A stretch of 64,000 bases of DNA from Clostridiaceae bacterium (GCA_018432235.1 JAHDLO010000009.1:1-64000); one strand, 5' to 3'. Shown: positions 1-7,389, counted from the first letter of the stretch. Numbers and translations: made by a program. The notes: generated by a model from the letters alone, not told the origin.

Positions 1-147
1 AGCCTGACCCTCTTCTAATTTAGCCTGCCCAGCTTCAAGTTTAGCCTGACCCTCTTCTAATTTAGCCTGCCCAGCTTCAAGTTTAGCCTGACCCTCTTCT
101 AATTTAGCCTGCCCAGCTTCAAGTTTAGCTTGACCCACTTCAAGTTT
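1..147. repeat. 21/42-bp tandem repeats inside the coiled-coil gene
   Basis: Near-identical 21-bp units alternate between two versions (ending in the codons for LEE or LEA), giving a 42-bp higher-order period. The array begins before the window edge. The last unit on the right is more divergent and leads into the TAG codon. These are intragenic coding repeats, not a CRISPR array, because there are no unique spacers. Confidence 0.85.
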
Positions 148-252
148 AGTCTACCCTGCTTCCATTAAAGACTGGCCCTGCTTTAAATCAGAAATATCGG
201 CCTTAATGTCCTTTAGTTCATTAAGTATTTGTTGAAGAATTTGGTTTTCCAT
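1..252 (-). pseudogene. Coiled-coil repeat protein gene, interrupted by an amber codon and cut by the window edge
   Basis: Reading leftward from an ATG at 252-250, preceded by AAGGAG, the gene begins MENQILQQILNELKDIKAD and continues into heptads of the form GQAKLEE / GQAKLEA. The seven-residue period, with Leu and Ala spaced as in a coiled coil, suggests a rod-like or tail-forming protein. Codon 34 is TAG (153-151), at a position where the other repeat units have CAG (Gln); the frame is open again on the far side up to the window edge. It may be a decayed gene with a single C-to-T change, a truncated 33-residue product, or a suppressed stop. The family is common in clostridia but has no function I can name. 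The C-terminus is not visible. Confidence 0.6.
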
Positions 253-500
253 CCGATCACGCTCCTTAAACCTATTATACATAAAGTTCTATTACTTTAA
301 AACATAAAAACTCAAAAAAATGTAAAAAAATCTACCCATATATTTGTTAATTAGTACAGGGCTTGGAAATTCATTCATTTTTAGTCTATCGCAGTATAGA
401 ATAAGTATTAAGCGGTTACATTAAAACATGCTAAACTTGCATTAAATCCAAGACTGTGATAAAATACAAGTAATTTATAGGAATGGAGGGTTGCTTAAAA

Positions 501-548
501 ATGGGTATTATTAGTATGAGACTTCGATTTACAACTTTATGCTACTAA
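501..548 (+). CDS. Macrolide-sensing erm leader peptide (15 aa)
   Basis: A short ORF with a GGAGGG site at 485-490 encodes MGIISMRLRFTTLCY. The MRLRF core matches the leader of the Erm(D)/Erm(K) family, in which ribosomes carrying a macrolide stall at the Arg-Leu-Arg motif. It lies 330 bp upstream of an Erm(D)-like gene and is followed by a series of alternative hairpins. The expected role is drug-dependent stalling that refolds the leader RNA and permits erm expression. The match is to a known family motif; induction itself is inferred. Confidence 0.8.
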   Translation: MGIISMRLRFTTLCY

Positions 549-565
549 TTTAATAGTGCTAAAGG

Positions 566-582
566 CTCTACTCTGTGTAGAG
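566..582 (+). promoter_or_regulatory. Leader hairpin just after the erm leader ORF
   Basis: CTCTAC (566-571) and GTAGAG (577-582) form a 6-bp stem with a 5-nt loop, starting 18 nt after the leader stop codon. This is where a ribosome stalled on the leader would alter RNA folding. Confidence 0.5.
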
Positions 583-659
583 AAATCGGATTGGTCTGCC
601 TATTTTTAAGAACCTAATTAACTGTAGTTCATTTATTATTTGATATATGATAGTTCATT

Positions 660-691
660 AGAGGGAGAGTGCAATTCTACCCTCTTTTTTT
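660..691 (+). terminator. First attenuator terminator of the erm leader
   Basis: AGAGGG (660-665) pairs with CCCTCT (680-685), followed by a run of seven T. It sits between the leader peptide and erm, with no gene between, so it fits a transcription attenuator rather than an end-of-operon terminator. Confidence 0.7.
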
Positions 692-725
692 GCGGCTTAA
701 AATAGAATTTGGTTTTTTGTTACCT

Positions 726-780
726 GAAGGATTTTTTGTATCCTTCTCTATGACCATGCTTTAATCCTTATAAAAGGATT
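726..780 (+). promoter_or_regulatory. Two further hairpins in the erm leader
   Basis: GAAGGAT (726-732) pairs perfectly with ATCCTTC (740-746), and AATCCTT (763-769) with AAGGATT (774-780). GAAGGAT, AATCCTT, ATCCTTC and AAGGATT are also mutually complementary, so alternative pairings are possible. This is what a switching leader needs. Confidence 0.5.
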
Positions 781-815
781 ATTTTCGGTGTTTAAAACCG
801 GATTATTTGTCATAT

Positions 816-871
816 CCTCCGATTACTCAACACAGGTAGAAGCCTGTGTTTTTTTATTTAAAGAACGGAGG
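816..871 (+). promoter_or_regulatory. Second terminator and RBS-sequestering element of erm
   Basis: ACACAGG (830-836) and CCTGTGT (843-849) form a 7-bp stem followed by a T-run to 856, a second intrinsic terminator only 22 nt before the erm start codon. Flanking it, CCTCCG (816-821) is the exact complement of CGGAGG (866-871), the erm ribosome binding site. The leader could therefore block both transcription and translation of erm until a stalled ribosome upstream changes the fold. Confidence 0.65.
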
Positions 872-877
872 GTAAAT

Positions 878-1729
878 ATGAGCAAACAGGATAAAGGACA
901 TCGGAAAATCAGAAAATGGAAATCAGGACCGAATTTCTCGGGGCAGCATTTGATGCACAATAAAAGAATTATTAACGAGGTTATCAGATTATCAGGAATG
1001 GATAAAAAGAAGACGGTTATTGATTTGGGGGCAGGAAAGGGAGCATTTACATTTCATCTGGCAGAGAAGGCAGCGAGGGTGTTGGCAGTAGAAAATGATC
1101 CTGCCTTAATTAAAATATTGGAAAAGAGAGCGGAGAATTATTCAAATATAATCGTTATTGATAAGGATATAAGACAGTGGAATGCGCCCAACACACCCTT
1201 TTATGTGGTGTCAAGCATACCATATTCTATTACTACTACAATAATGGATCAGCTTTTAAGTAAGCCGACCAATGGGTTGCAGGGTGGGATTATTATAATG
1301 GAAGAGGGGGCAGCAAAAAGATTTTCTGCAAATCCTATTATAGATCCACGTATTTTAGGATGGCGGATGTGGTTCGATATTCGAATAGTTAAATATATTT
1401 CAAGAGTCAATTTTTCACCACCACCAAAGGTAGATTCAGCTGCTATAAGAATTAATAGAAGAGAGTATTCTAAAATCTCGGCACAGCATTACACAGAATT
1501 CATGGGGCTGGCGGAATACGGACTAAAGCAACCGAAATTATCTGTATATGAGGTCTTAAGAGGAATATTTACAAATCCTCAAATCAAGCTGCTGCTGAAA
1601 AATTTAGGCGTACAACGAGATATTTCGATTTGCATGCTTAATATAGATCAGTGGGAGATTGTATTTCAAACTATGCTTCAATATGTCGAGTCCTACCGCT
1701 GGCCTAAGGCAAGAAAGCATAGATATTAA
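878..1729 (+). CDS. erm: Erm(D)-family 23S rRNA (adenine-N6) dimethyltransferase
   Basis: This SAM-dependent enzyme dimethylates A2058 of 23S rRNA, giving resistance to macrolides, lincosamides and streptogramin B. The ATG at 878 is chosen because it follows GGAGGG at 867-872; a longer reading from a GTG at 788 would run through the attenuator. The 283-aa product shows the N-terminal PNFSGQHLMHNK, SAM motif I VIDLGAGKGAFT, EEGAAKRF, WRMWFDI and FSPPPKVDSA, all typical of Erm(D). Motif IV, normally NIPY, reads SSIPYS here, so the usual Asn is Ser while the stacking Tyr is kept. An untranslated leader with an MRLR peptide and two terminators precedes it. It is too specific to be the housekeeping KsgA. 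Activity with the altered motif is unproven. Confidence 0.9.
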   Translation: MSKQDKGHRKIRKWKSGPNFSGQHLMHNKRIINEVIRLSGMDKKKTVIDLGAGKGAFTFHLAEKAARVLAVENDPALIKILEKRAENYSNIIVIDKDIRQWNAPNTPFYVVSSIPYSITTTIMDQLLSKPTNGLQGGIIIMEEGAAKRFSANPIIDPRILGWRMWFDIRIVKYISRVNFSPPPKVDSAAIRINRREYSKISAQHYTEFMGLAEYGLKQPKLSVYEVLRGIFTNPQIKLLLKNLGVQRDISICMLNIDQWEIVFQTMLQYVESYRWPKARKHRY

Positions 1730-1763
1730 TAGTGGATTTAGAAGCTTGAAGGGAATGATAAGG

Positions 1764-1784
1764 ATGAGATTACGCATCTGTTAA
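1764..1784 (+). CDS. Possible second macrolide-sensing mini-ORF, MRLRIC
   Basis: ATG AGA TTA CGC ATC TGT TAA encodes MRLRIC. MRLR at the extreme N-terminus is the minimal arrest motif described for Erm(D)-type leaders. An AAGGGA-like site lies about 10 nt upstream. It falls 35 bp after erm and just before a strong hairpin. At six codons it could be chance; I rate it as a candidate because the motif recurs so close to erm. Confidence 0.35.
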   Translation: MRLRIC

Positions 1785-1793
1785 ACATATTTA

Positions 1794-1814
1794 GGGGGAG
1801 GAGAACCTCCCTCT
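1794..1814 (+). terminator. Hairpin after erm
   Basis: GGGAGG (1796-1801), AGAA loop, CCTCCC (1806-1811). The stem is perfect and GC-rich, but the following tract is T-rich rather than a clean T-run. It may terminate erm or act with the MRLRIC mini-ORF. The rest of 1815-2140 shows no gene that I can support. Confidence 0.5.
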
Positions 1815-2140
1815 ATTCTATTGCATATCCCGTTACACTTGGGTGCTATGCAGCAGTACATTAGAAGCGCTATAAAGCACTGTTAATGGATTATCCACAG
1901 ATATGTCGAAATATTGTATATTTTGACGAATTATTTTAAAAGGTGACATTGATTGATAGCGCGAATATTAGATTATGAAATAGCAAGTTAAGATTAGCAG
2001 GTGTATGAGGAAGATATATATTCGATAAAGTACATTTGCTTATGGTTGTTAGTCATAAGGGATATAACTATTTTTTACCATAAGCAATTAGTTTATCAAA
2101 AATAATAGCCCGAAAATATCACAAAATGGAGGACTAGATC

Positions 2141-2668
2141 ATGATTGTAATATCACCAGTAGTGCTATCGATCTTATTATTAGTTATACTAAATTTCTGT
2201 ATAAGCTTTGGCAATAGGAGTATCATGAAAAAAGGTTATATAATAGTTTCATCTATTCTAGCGGCATCGGGGATAGTAGGGGCTATTGTAATTAGACCTT
2301 TGCTGGTTTTAAGATTAGAAAGAAATCTTGAAAGTGGTCGCTTGGGAAATGATTTCATAGTATGGGCACTTGGTAAATTTGATTTAATAGCAACTGCCAC
2401 CATCATAACGACATGCGTTATTGTTATTTTGTGTATTTTGTATACATACAGGAAAAAGGGAGATGGCTTGAACTGCAGTATTTTTATTAATACCTATCGC
2501 ATACTTCTTTTTATTGTAATGCTCTGGTACTCTCTAGGAACTATAAATAAAAAATTTGATCTAGCCGCTTACATAATGACTTTGGCAGTTTGCCAGATAT
2601 TTATATTATATGTGCCTATAATTGTGGAAAGAATTAAGGAAAATAAGGCGGACACCCCATTTCACTGA
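2141..2668 (+). CDS. Hypothetical multi-pass membrane protein (175 aa)
   Basis: I do not recognise the family. The ATG follows GGAGG by 11 bases. Hydrophobic segments lie at about residues 4-25, 32-53, 80-102, 115-135 and 140-160, giving roughly five membrane spans joined by short charged loops (MKKG, LRLERNLESGRLG, YRKKGD). There is no signal peptidase site, catalytic motif or conserved domain that I can see. It stands alone, 410 bp after erm and just before a broken or tiny ORF. The MRLRIC mini-ORF lies 357 bp upstream, so a role in drug response is conceivable but unsupported by the protein itself. Confidence 0.6.
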   Translation: MIVISPVVLSILLLVILNFCISFGNRSIMKKGYIIVSSILAASGIVGAIVIRPLLVLRLERNLESGRLGNDFIVWALGKFDLIATATIITTCVIVILCILYTYRKKGDGLNCSIFINTYRILLFIVMLWYSLGTINKKFDLAAYIMTLAVCQIFILYVPIIVERIKENKADTPFH

Positions 2669-2685
2669 AAGGGGGGAGGTTGAAG

Positions 2686-2851
2686 ATGATTCAAGTTCTC
2701 CTTTGTCATGGGATTGACCTCTGATGGCACCTGCAACGAGGAATTTAAGACGGAGCCGGATATTATCGTGGAGGCAGAAAGAGCGTCTGAATTATCAGAG
2801 GATTTATTAATAAAAAAGATTATGGAGATGGAAAGCATCTTTGATTATTAA
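2686..2851 (+). pseudogene. Small ORF, apparently frameshifted
   Basis: A very strong GGGGGGAGG site precedes ATG 2686, but this frame stops after 12 codons. The +1 frame opens at ATG 2708 and runs 47 codons to a TAA at 2849, encoding an acidic segment (NEEFKTEPDIIVEAERASEL). One base change would join the two into about 54 residues. It could be a decayed small gene, two unrelated peptides, or noise; I do not recognise the sequence. Confidence 0.3.
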
Positions 2852-2912
2852 GGTATATCAACGCGTTAGAAGTTTTAGAGATAGTGAAACTGCATAATTA
2901 GGGGGAGTTAGC

Positions 2913-3539
2913 ATGAAAAAGCTACTCATAATACAGCATTGTCAATCAGAGCATCATATTAACGATTTGTCGGGAGGGTGGACGGATACGCCTTTAACGG
3001 ACTATGGTCAAAGGCAGGCTTATGCTATAGCCCAGAGATTAATGAGGGAAATTAATACTCAGGAGTTTGTCCTCTACTCTTCTGATTTATTGAGGGCAAA
3101 GGGCACAGCAGATATTATAGGTAGGCATTTAAACCTGAAGGTAAAGGAAAACCATGACCTAAGGGAGATAAACACTGGAATAGCTGCAGGTAAAACAAAG
3201 GAATGGGTAAGAAATAATGAAAGCCCTAGAAAAAAACCAAGCTATGATATAGATCATTTGTCTTTTCCCATGGCTGAAACCGATCGCCAGTTTTATCAAA
3301 GGGTTTGCAAATGTATTGAGGATATTTACTCAACTGAGGATTCAAATCTGATCATAGTTACCCACGGGGGTACCTTGTCAAAAATCGTTGCCTGGTGGCT
3401 TAAGTTCACTCCAGAAATGATGAATGATGCCTGCTTCCTTGGGTCAGCCGGAGGGCTCACCATTTTGACTAAAAGCAGGTATGAACAGAATGCCCTAACG
3501 CTGTTTAACGATACGTCTCATTTTCAGGGGCTAACATGA
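2913..3539 (+). CDS. Histidine phosphatase (phosphoglycerate mutase-like) family protein
   Basis: This 208-aa protein belongs to the branch-1 histidine phosphatase superfamily, soluble enzymes that transfer phosphate through a catalytic histidine. The usual RHG signature is replaced at residues 8-10 by QHC in IQHCQSEHH, a form I associate with a bacillar/clostridial subfamily; the catalytic His is retained. GGWTDTPLTDYGQRQA, LYSSDLLRAKGTADII and the second-half histidine in IVTHGGTLSKIV are present, so the fold and active site look complete. The ATG follows GGGGGAG. It is monocistronic and converges on the minus-strand gene at 3604. The substrate cannot be assigned from sequence. Confidence 0.85.
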   Translation: MKKLLIIQHCQSEHHINDLSGGWTDTPLTDYGQRQAYAIAQRLMREINTQEFVLYSSDLLRAKGTADIIGRHLNLKVKENHDLREINTGIAAGKTKEWVRNNESPRKKPSYDIDHLSFPMAETDRQFYQRVCKCIEDIYSTEDSNLIIVTHGGTLSKIVAWWLKFTPEMMNDACFLGSAGGLTILTKSRYEQNALTLFNDTSHFQGLT

Positions 3540-3557
3540 TATTAATTTAAACACAAA

Positions 3558-3584
3558 AACACCCTCGGTTAAACTGAGGGTGTT
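3558..3584. terminator. Bidirectional terminator between convergent genes
   Basis: AACACCCTC (3558-3566) and GAGGGTGTT (3576-3584) form a 9-bp stem. On the minus strand a T-rich tract follows, so it best serves the gene ending at 3604, and may also end the phosphatase gene. Confidence 0.75.
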
Positions 3585-3603
3585 AACTATATGCTATAAG
3601 CAT

Positions 3604-4371
3604 TTATTCCTTCTCAATATCAAAAGCAGCCTTTATAGCCTCCAACATGTCCTCAAGCCCCTCCTGTTGGCTGCTGTTCTTATTCTTAGGCTCCAAGCCC
3701 AGCAGACTGTCAAACTGCTCTTGCATTTCGGCTATTTGTCTGTATAGCTCCTGTATTTCATCCATGATCATCGCCTTGGCCTCATTCAGAAGACCTACGG
3801 TTTTAATATGATCCTTTGTAAAATCAATACCCCTAAGCCCCTGTGCCAGTGAATCCTCCGGCTGATATTGAGTGCCCTCTCTTTGAGCTTTACTTTTTTC
3901 CACAATTTCCAGCATATCTGCAAGGTCATTAATAAGGCCTTCAATATATCGAGCTTCTTCTGTAGGCTCAGTAGATAATTCTACATTGCTGCCAGCAACC
4001 ATTGGGTTTTCCAGCTCCGTTGCTGCTTCAGCATCAAGTGCTTCATCATCTGTAGCCGCTGGAATTTCTTTTCTAAGGTTCTCCATATAATTTCTTATTT
4101 CCGTAAGTATATCATCAATACATTTATCTACCTCAGTCAGAAAGTCCAGCTTCTGCTTTGCAGCTTCGAGACCTTCGTCTATTTTTGTTTTAATTTCCTC
4201 GGCCTTATACAAATTTCTTATTTTTAACTGCTGCATGCCCTCCTTACTAAGCTCTAGAGAAACGGCTTGATTTGCCAACTTATTATTAATAAGCTCTGCA
4301 GCCTTATTGGTTGTTCTGGTATTTGCAGAAAAAAGCTGTGTATTGTTTAAATTGATGCTATTAATTTTCAT
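3604..4371 (-). CDS. Coiled-coil hypothetical protein (255 aa)
   Basis: I cannot assign a function. The protein is highly acidic and predicted mostly helical. Residues 55-100 and 140-170 are rich in heptad-like Leu/Ile with Glu/Lys, and residues 190-230 (AKAMIMDEIQELYRQIAEMQ) form another probable coiled coil. The N-terminus MKINSINLNNTQLFSANT, followed by VSLELSKEGMQQL, resembles short conserved N-termini of clostridial proteins with a serine-rich SxEG motif. There is no signal peptide or membrane span, so it is likely cytoplasmic. It is monocistronic with an intrinsic terminator downstream at 3558. Confidence 0.65.
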   Translation of the reverse strand: MKINSINLNNTQLFSANTRTTNKAAELINNKLANQAVSLELSKEGMQQLKIRNLYKAEEIKTKIDEGLEAAKQKLDFLTEVDKCIDDILTEIRNYMENLRKEIPAATDDEALDAEAATELENPMVAGSNVELSTEPTEEARYIEGLINDLADMLEIVEKSKAQREGTQYQPEDSLAQGLRGIDFTKDHIKTVGLLNEAKAMIMDEIQELYRQIAEMQEQFDSLLGLEPKNKNSSQQEGLEDMLEAIKAAFDIEKE

Positions 4372-4766
4372 TAAACCTACCCCCCATATTTTATCTATAT
4401 AATCAATATCGGTTAGTTTGTTAAAAATAATAATATGTAAAAAACAATAAATGTATTGTTGTTGCTAGAAAATGCGTTTAAATACAGAAAATTTCCCAAC
4501 AGCAGACAATTATAATTTTTTTCTTCTATAAAAATGTTAATTTCATATGCATCCCTAAGACTGATATCCTATATCATTAATATAATTTACCTAATTCAAG
4601 GCATAAGAAAAAATGTATTGAACGTTACATTTCCGAAGGATACAAAGCAAATTTTATTGTCATTGCAATTGTTATATTATTGTCTATAAACTTCTTGTCA
4701 TTAAATACCGTATATTGTTAATATACTTGAAAATAGTGCGGGACTGCATAAAAGGGGAAATGCGAT
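4372..4766. promoter_or_regulatory. Divergent intergenic region with a palindrome before the DUF116 gene
   Basis: This AT-rich 395-bp gap separates divergent genes. A perfect palindrome, GTATATT-gtt-AATATAC, spans 4710-4726 and overlaps a possible promoter (TTGTCA at 4695-4700, TAATAT at 4719-4724) for the downstream gene. The position suggests a repressor site, but no regulator is identified. No RNA gene is recognised in the rest. Confidence 0.4.
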
Positions 4767-5921
4767 ATGTTGAGCGTCACCTATGATTTAAGAAAAGATG
4801 GGGCTTATTCTGACGAATATTATCAAGATGTGGGTCGGTTTACTGAAATAGTTCAATTAGAAGGAAGCAATAGACTCAGCTATTTATTGGATGAATATGT
4901 AAGCTACAATGAAAGTAAAGGCATTAAGCTTCAAAGCTGCAGAGAGGAGCTACAGCTGGAGCTGCTGCTGCTGGGAACTCTGAGCAAATTATATAGTAAT
5001 GAAGCAGAAGGCTTAACGGCTTCAAAATACAGGTTGATGCTACAGCTGACGAAGCTCAGGAATAAAAGTCGTCGACTCAGACCTTTAATGAATACCCTGA
5101 AGGGTATTGGAGCCACCACAATGCTTGGCGCAAAGCCACGCAGGCCAGCCTTATCTAAAGCCTCGGATCTAAGCAATGCGGAGGGGATGATAAGATGGCT
5201 TGAGGCCTCAGGAGAATTTGTATATGAGGCAAGGCGACTAAGTTGCTGGCTACAGTATTTAAAGCTTTTGACAGAGAAAAAAAGAGTAAAGAGACTTATG
5301 GATACCTTCAAATTTGCGGAATGGTTTGAGATTCAAAGTCAGCAGGCCTTAGGTGTATATACGCTTAATGTAGATGCTTATTTAAAGGACATCGATATTA
5401 AAAGGAAATGGAGGGAGGATATTATATTTTGTCAACGGAAAAGGGTAGAATATCACCTCAACATGGTTGGCGCTGAAATTATGAACAGAGCCTTTAAAGC
5501 AAGGTTTCAGGCTACTATTAATAAGGTATTGGCATTACCTATTTGTATGACGTCGCCTGAGAGTGGTAGATGTAAATCTCATTCCTTTGGCAAGGACTTT
5601 GCCTGCAGAGGCTGTTCAGCTTCATGCGTGGTCAATAAATTGAAATCTATGGGGGAAGAAATGGACTTTAGTGTGATGGTTGTTCCTCATCAGTCCTCTA
5701 TAGCCGCCAGTGTAGGAGCGGATACAATGTTTAAGGAAAGCACGGGCGTCATAGGTGTGGCCTGTGTTCTCAACCTAATTTCAGGAGGGTGGATGCTGAA
5801 GGAAATGGGGGTAGCTGCCCAATGTGTACTACTGGAGTACAGCGGCTGTAAGACCCACTGGCATAATTCAGGTGTACCAACCCGTATAAATCTCAATAAG
5901 CTTATTGAGCTCGTAGGATAA
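4767..5921 (+). CDS. DUF116 family protein
   Basis: The C-terminal half carries the DUF116 signature. There is a cysteine cluster SGRCKSHSFGKDFACRGCSASC (around residues 267-288), then GVACVLNLISGGWMLKEMG, and a final CVLLEYSGCKTHW with a GVPTRIN end. The clustered cysteines suggest metal or Fe-S binding; the family's reaction is not established. The N-terminal 250 residues are helical and basic and resemble nothing I know, making the 384-aa protein longer than minimal DUF116 proteins. ATG 4767 follows AAAGGGG. It is transcribed alone between an AT-rich upstream region with a palindrome and a 300-bp gap before the nucleoside importer operon. Confidence 0.85.
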   Translation: MLSVTYDLRKDGAYSDEYYQDVGRFTEIVQLEGSNRLSYLLDEYVSYNESKGIKLQSCREELQLELLLLGTLSKLYSNEAEGLTASKYRLMLQLTKLRNKSRRLRPLMNTLKGIGATTMLGAKPRRPALSKASDLSNAEGMIRWLEASGEFVYEARRLSCWLQYLKLLTEKKRVKRLMDTFKFAEWFEIQSQQALGVYTLNVDAYLKDIDIKRKWREDIIFCQRKRVEYHLNMVGAEIMNRAFKARFQATINKVLALPICMTSPESGRCKSHSFGKDFACRGCSASCVVNKLKSMGEEMDFSVMVVPHQSSIAASVGADTMFKESTGVIGVACVLNLISGGWMLKEMGVAAQCVLLEYSGCKTHWHNSGVPTRINLNKLIELVG

Positions 5922-6220
5922 ATCAATGAGCAGCATAAAAATCATAGCGCATTGACTTTTGTCGCAATATTCAGATTGTGGATTAATGGAAAATATGCTA
6001 CGATAACATCATATAAAAACTTTTATACAAAATAGGCCATATGTCCTTTTTTTACCCTGAGGGATAACATATAATGTTATTATATGATTTGTTTGCAAAA
6101 TTCAAGTTGTACAATGTTAGCTTTAAGTTAAGTTGTATTGAAAATTTTCTATTGTGCATTAAGCAATAGGGGTTAAGGGGTTTTGCTTTAAGAAAAATTA
6201 AAAAAAGGAGAAGATGGATA
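5922..6220 (+). promoter_or_regulatory. Upstream region of the nucleoside importer operon
   Basis: About 300 bp, AT-rich. I see a TTTTGTCGCAA sequence near 5956-5966 that resembles a Spo0A box with one mismatch, and several short AT hairpins. I looked for the purine riboswitch often found before BMP-family genes and did not find its conserved core. No gene is evident. Confidence 0.3.
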
Positions 6221-7312
6221 ATGGGAAAAAAATTAGTTTCATTGGCACTTGCTGTAATGATGGTGCTTCTGGCTCTTGTTGGCTGTTCTAAGCCCTCAAC
6301 AGGACCGGATGGTGAAGGTTCAGCTGACCTAAAGGTGGGTATGGTAACTGATGCAGGGACAATAGATGACAAGTCCTTCAATCAGGGAACATGGGAAGGT
6401 GTTTTGAAAGCTGGCGATAACTTAAAACTCTCTACTCAATACTTAAAGCCTGCAGGAACTACTGAAGGTGACTATCTTAAGGAAATTGCAAACCTGTATG
6501 ATGCAGGCTTCAAGTTCATCGTAACACCTGGTTATAAGTTTGAAACAGCTATCTTCCAGGCCCAAGACAGATACACAGATGCTAAGTTCGTTCTTATAGA
6601 CGGCAGCCCTCATGCAGGGGATTACAATGTAGTGGTTAAGGAAAATACAGTATCTATATTCTTTGCTGAACATGAATCAGGCTTCCTGGCTGGATTAGCA
6701 ACAGCTCTACAGCTTAAGGAAGGTGAAGTTGGCTTCATCGGCGGTATGGAAATCCCTGCTGTTCAAAAGTTCAACTGGGGCTTCCAGCAAGGTATTGATT
6801 ACGCTAACGAAAACTATGATACCAATATCAAGATGGACAAAGAAAACTTTGTATATCAAGGCTCCTTCGATAATGTTGCAGCTGGCCAGCAGTTAGCAGC
6901 AAAAATGTATGACAAGGGTGTTAATGCGATCTTTGCAGCAGCAGGCGGAGTTGGTGTAGGCGTTATCAACGAAGCTAAGACTCGTGTAAAGGCTGGCGAA
7001 GAGGTTTGGGTAGTAGGTGTTGACGTTGACCAATACAGCGAAGGTATCTATGAAGGAAACAAATCCATAATCCTTACTTCTGCTATGAAGGAAATCGGAA
7101 CAGCAGCTTACGACATGATCAAGGCTGAAAAGGATGGAAAATTCCCAGGTGGTGAAATTCTAACCTTTGATGCTAAGAATAATGGTGTAGGTATTCCTGC
7201 CGAAAATCCAAACCTAAGTGCAGACGTAACAAATAAAGTTGCGGAAGTTTTCAAGAAGCTTCAATCTGGAGAAGTTAAAGTATCCGACGAACAAGGTGAA
7301 CTTATTAAATAG
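6221..7312 (+). CDS. nupN: BMP-family nucleoside-binding lipoprotein of an ABC importer
   Basis: This is the extracytoplasmic solute receptor of a BmpA/Med/PnrA-type importer, lipid-anchored on the outer face of the membrane. Residues 1-22 form a lipoprotein signal ending in LVGC (LALVGCSKP), with Cys22 as the acylated residue. The mature part shows the family pattern: VGMVTDAGTIDDKSFNQGTWEGV, VTPGYKFETA, IGGMEIPAVQKFNWGFQQG and VDVDQYSEG. Its length of 363 aa is typical. ATG 6221 follows AAAAAAGGAG. A hairpin with a T-run separates it from the ATPase gene, which would let the receptor be made in excess over the membrane components. Purine nucleosides are the likely substrates given deoC at the end of the operon. 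Confidence 0.93.
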   Translation: MGKKLVSLALAVMMVLLALVGCSKPSTGPDGEGSADLKVGMVTDAGTIDDKSFNQGTWEGVLKAGDNLKLSTQYLKPAGTTEGDYLKEIANLYDAGFKFIVTPGYKFETAIFQAQDRYTDAKFVLIDGSPHAGDYNVVVKENTVSIFFAEHESGFLAGLATALQLKEGEVGFIGGMEIPAVQKFNWGFQQGIDYANENYDTNIKMDKENFVYQGSFDNVAAGQQLAAKMYDKGVNAIFAAAGGVGVGVINEAKTRVKAGEEVWVVGVDVDQYSEGIYEGNKSIILTSAMKEIGTAAYDMIKAEKDGKFPGGEILTFDAKNNGVGIPAENPNLSADVTNKVAEVFKKLQSGEVKVSDEQGELIK

Positions 7313-7322
7313 TACTATAACG

Positions 7323-7349
7323 AAAAAAGACGGCTTTCACGTCTTTTTT
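7323..7349 (+). terminator. Intercistronic terminator after the binding-protein gene
   Basis: AAAAAAGACG (7323-7332) pairs with CGTCTTTTTT (7340-7349). It lies inside the operon, 40 bp before the ATPase gene, so it is probably a leaky attenuator. Confidence 0.7.
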
Positions 7350-7389
7350 CTTTGAATATCTTCAATATCTTTGAGAGGAGGGACGGTAA

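Noticed and set aside
1..147. Short tandem repeats that could suggest a CRISPR array
   Set aside because: Units abut without unique spacers and are in frame as coiled-coil heptads on the minus strand.
788..877. N-terminal extension of Erm from GTG 788
   Set aside because: The extension runs through the terminator and the anti-RBS element and lacks a ribosome binding site; the ATG at 878 has GGAGGG and matches Erm(D) length.
4931..5311. Antisense frame inside the DUF116 gene (and similar minus frames in most genes)
   Set aside because: Serine-rich shadow frames without start sites; the opposite strand holds recognisable proteins.
5922..6220. Purine riboswitch before the BMP gene
   Set aside because: Expected from related genomes, but the conserved core and loops are absent.
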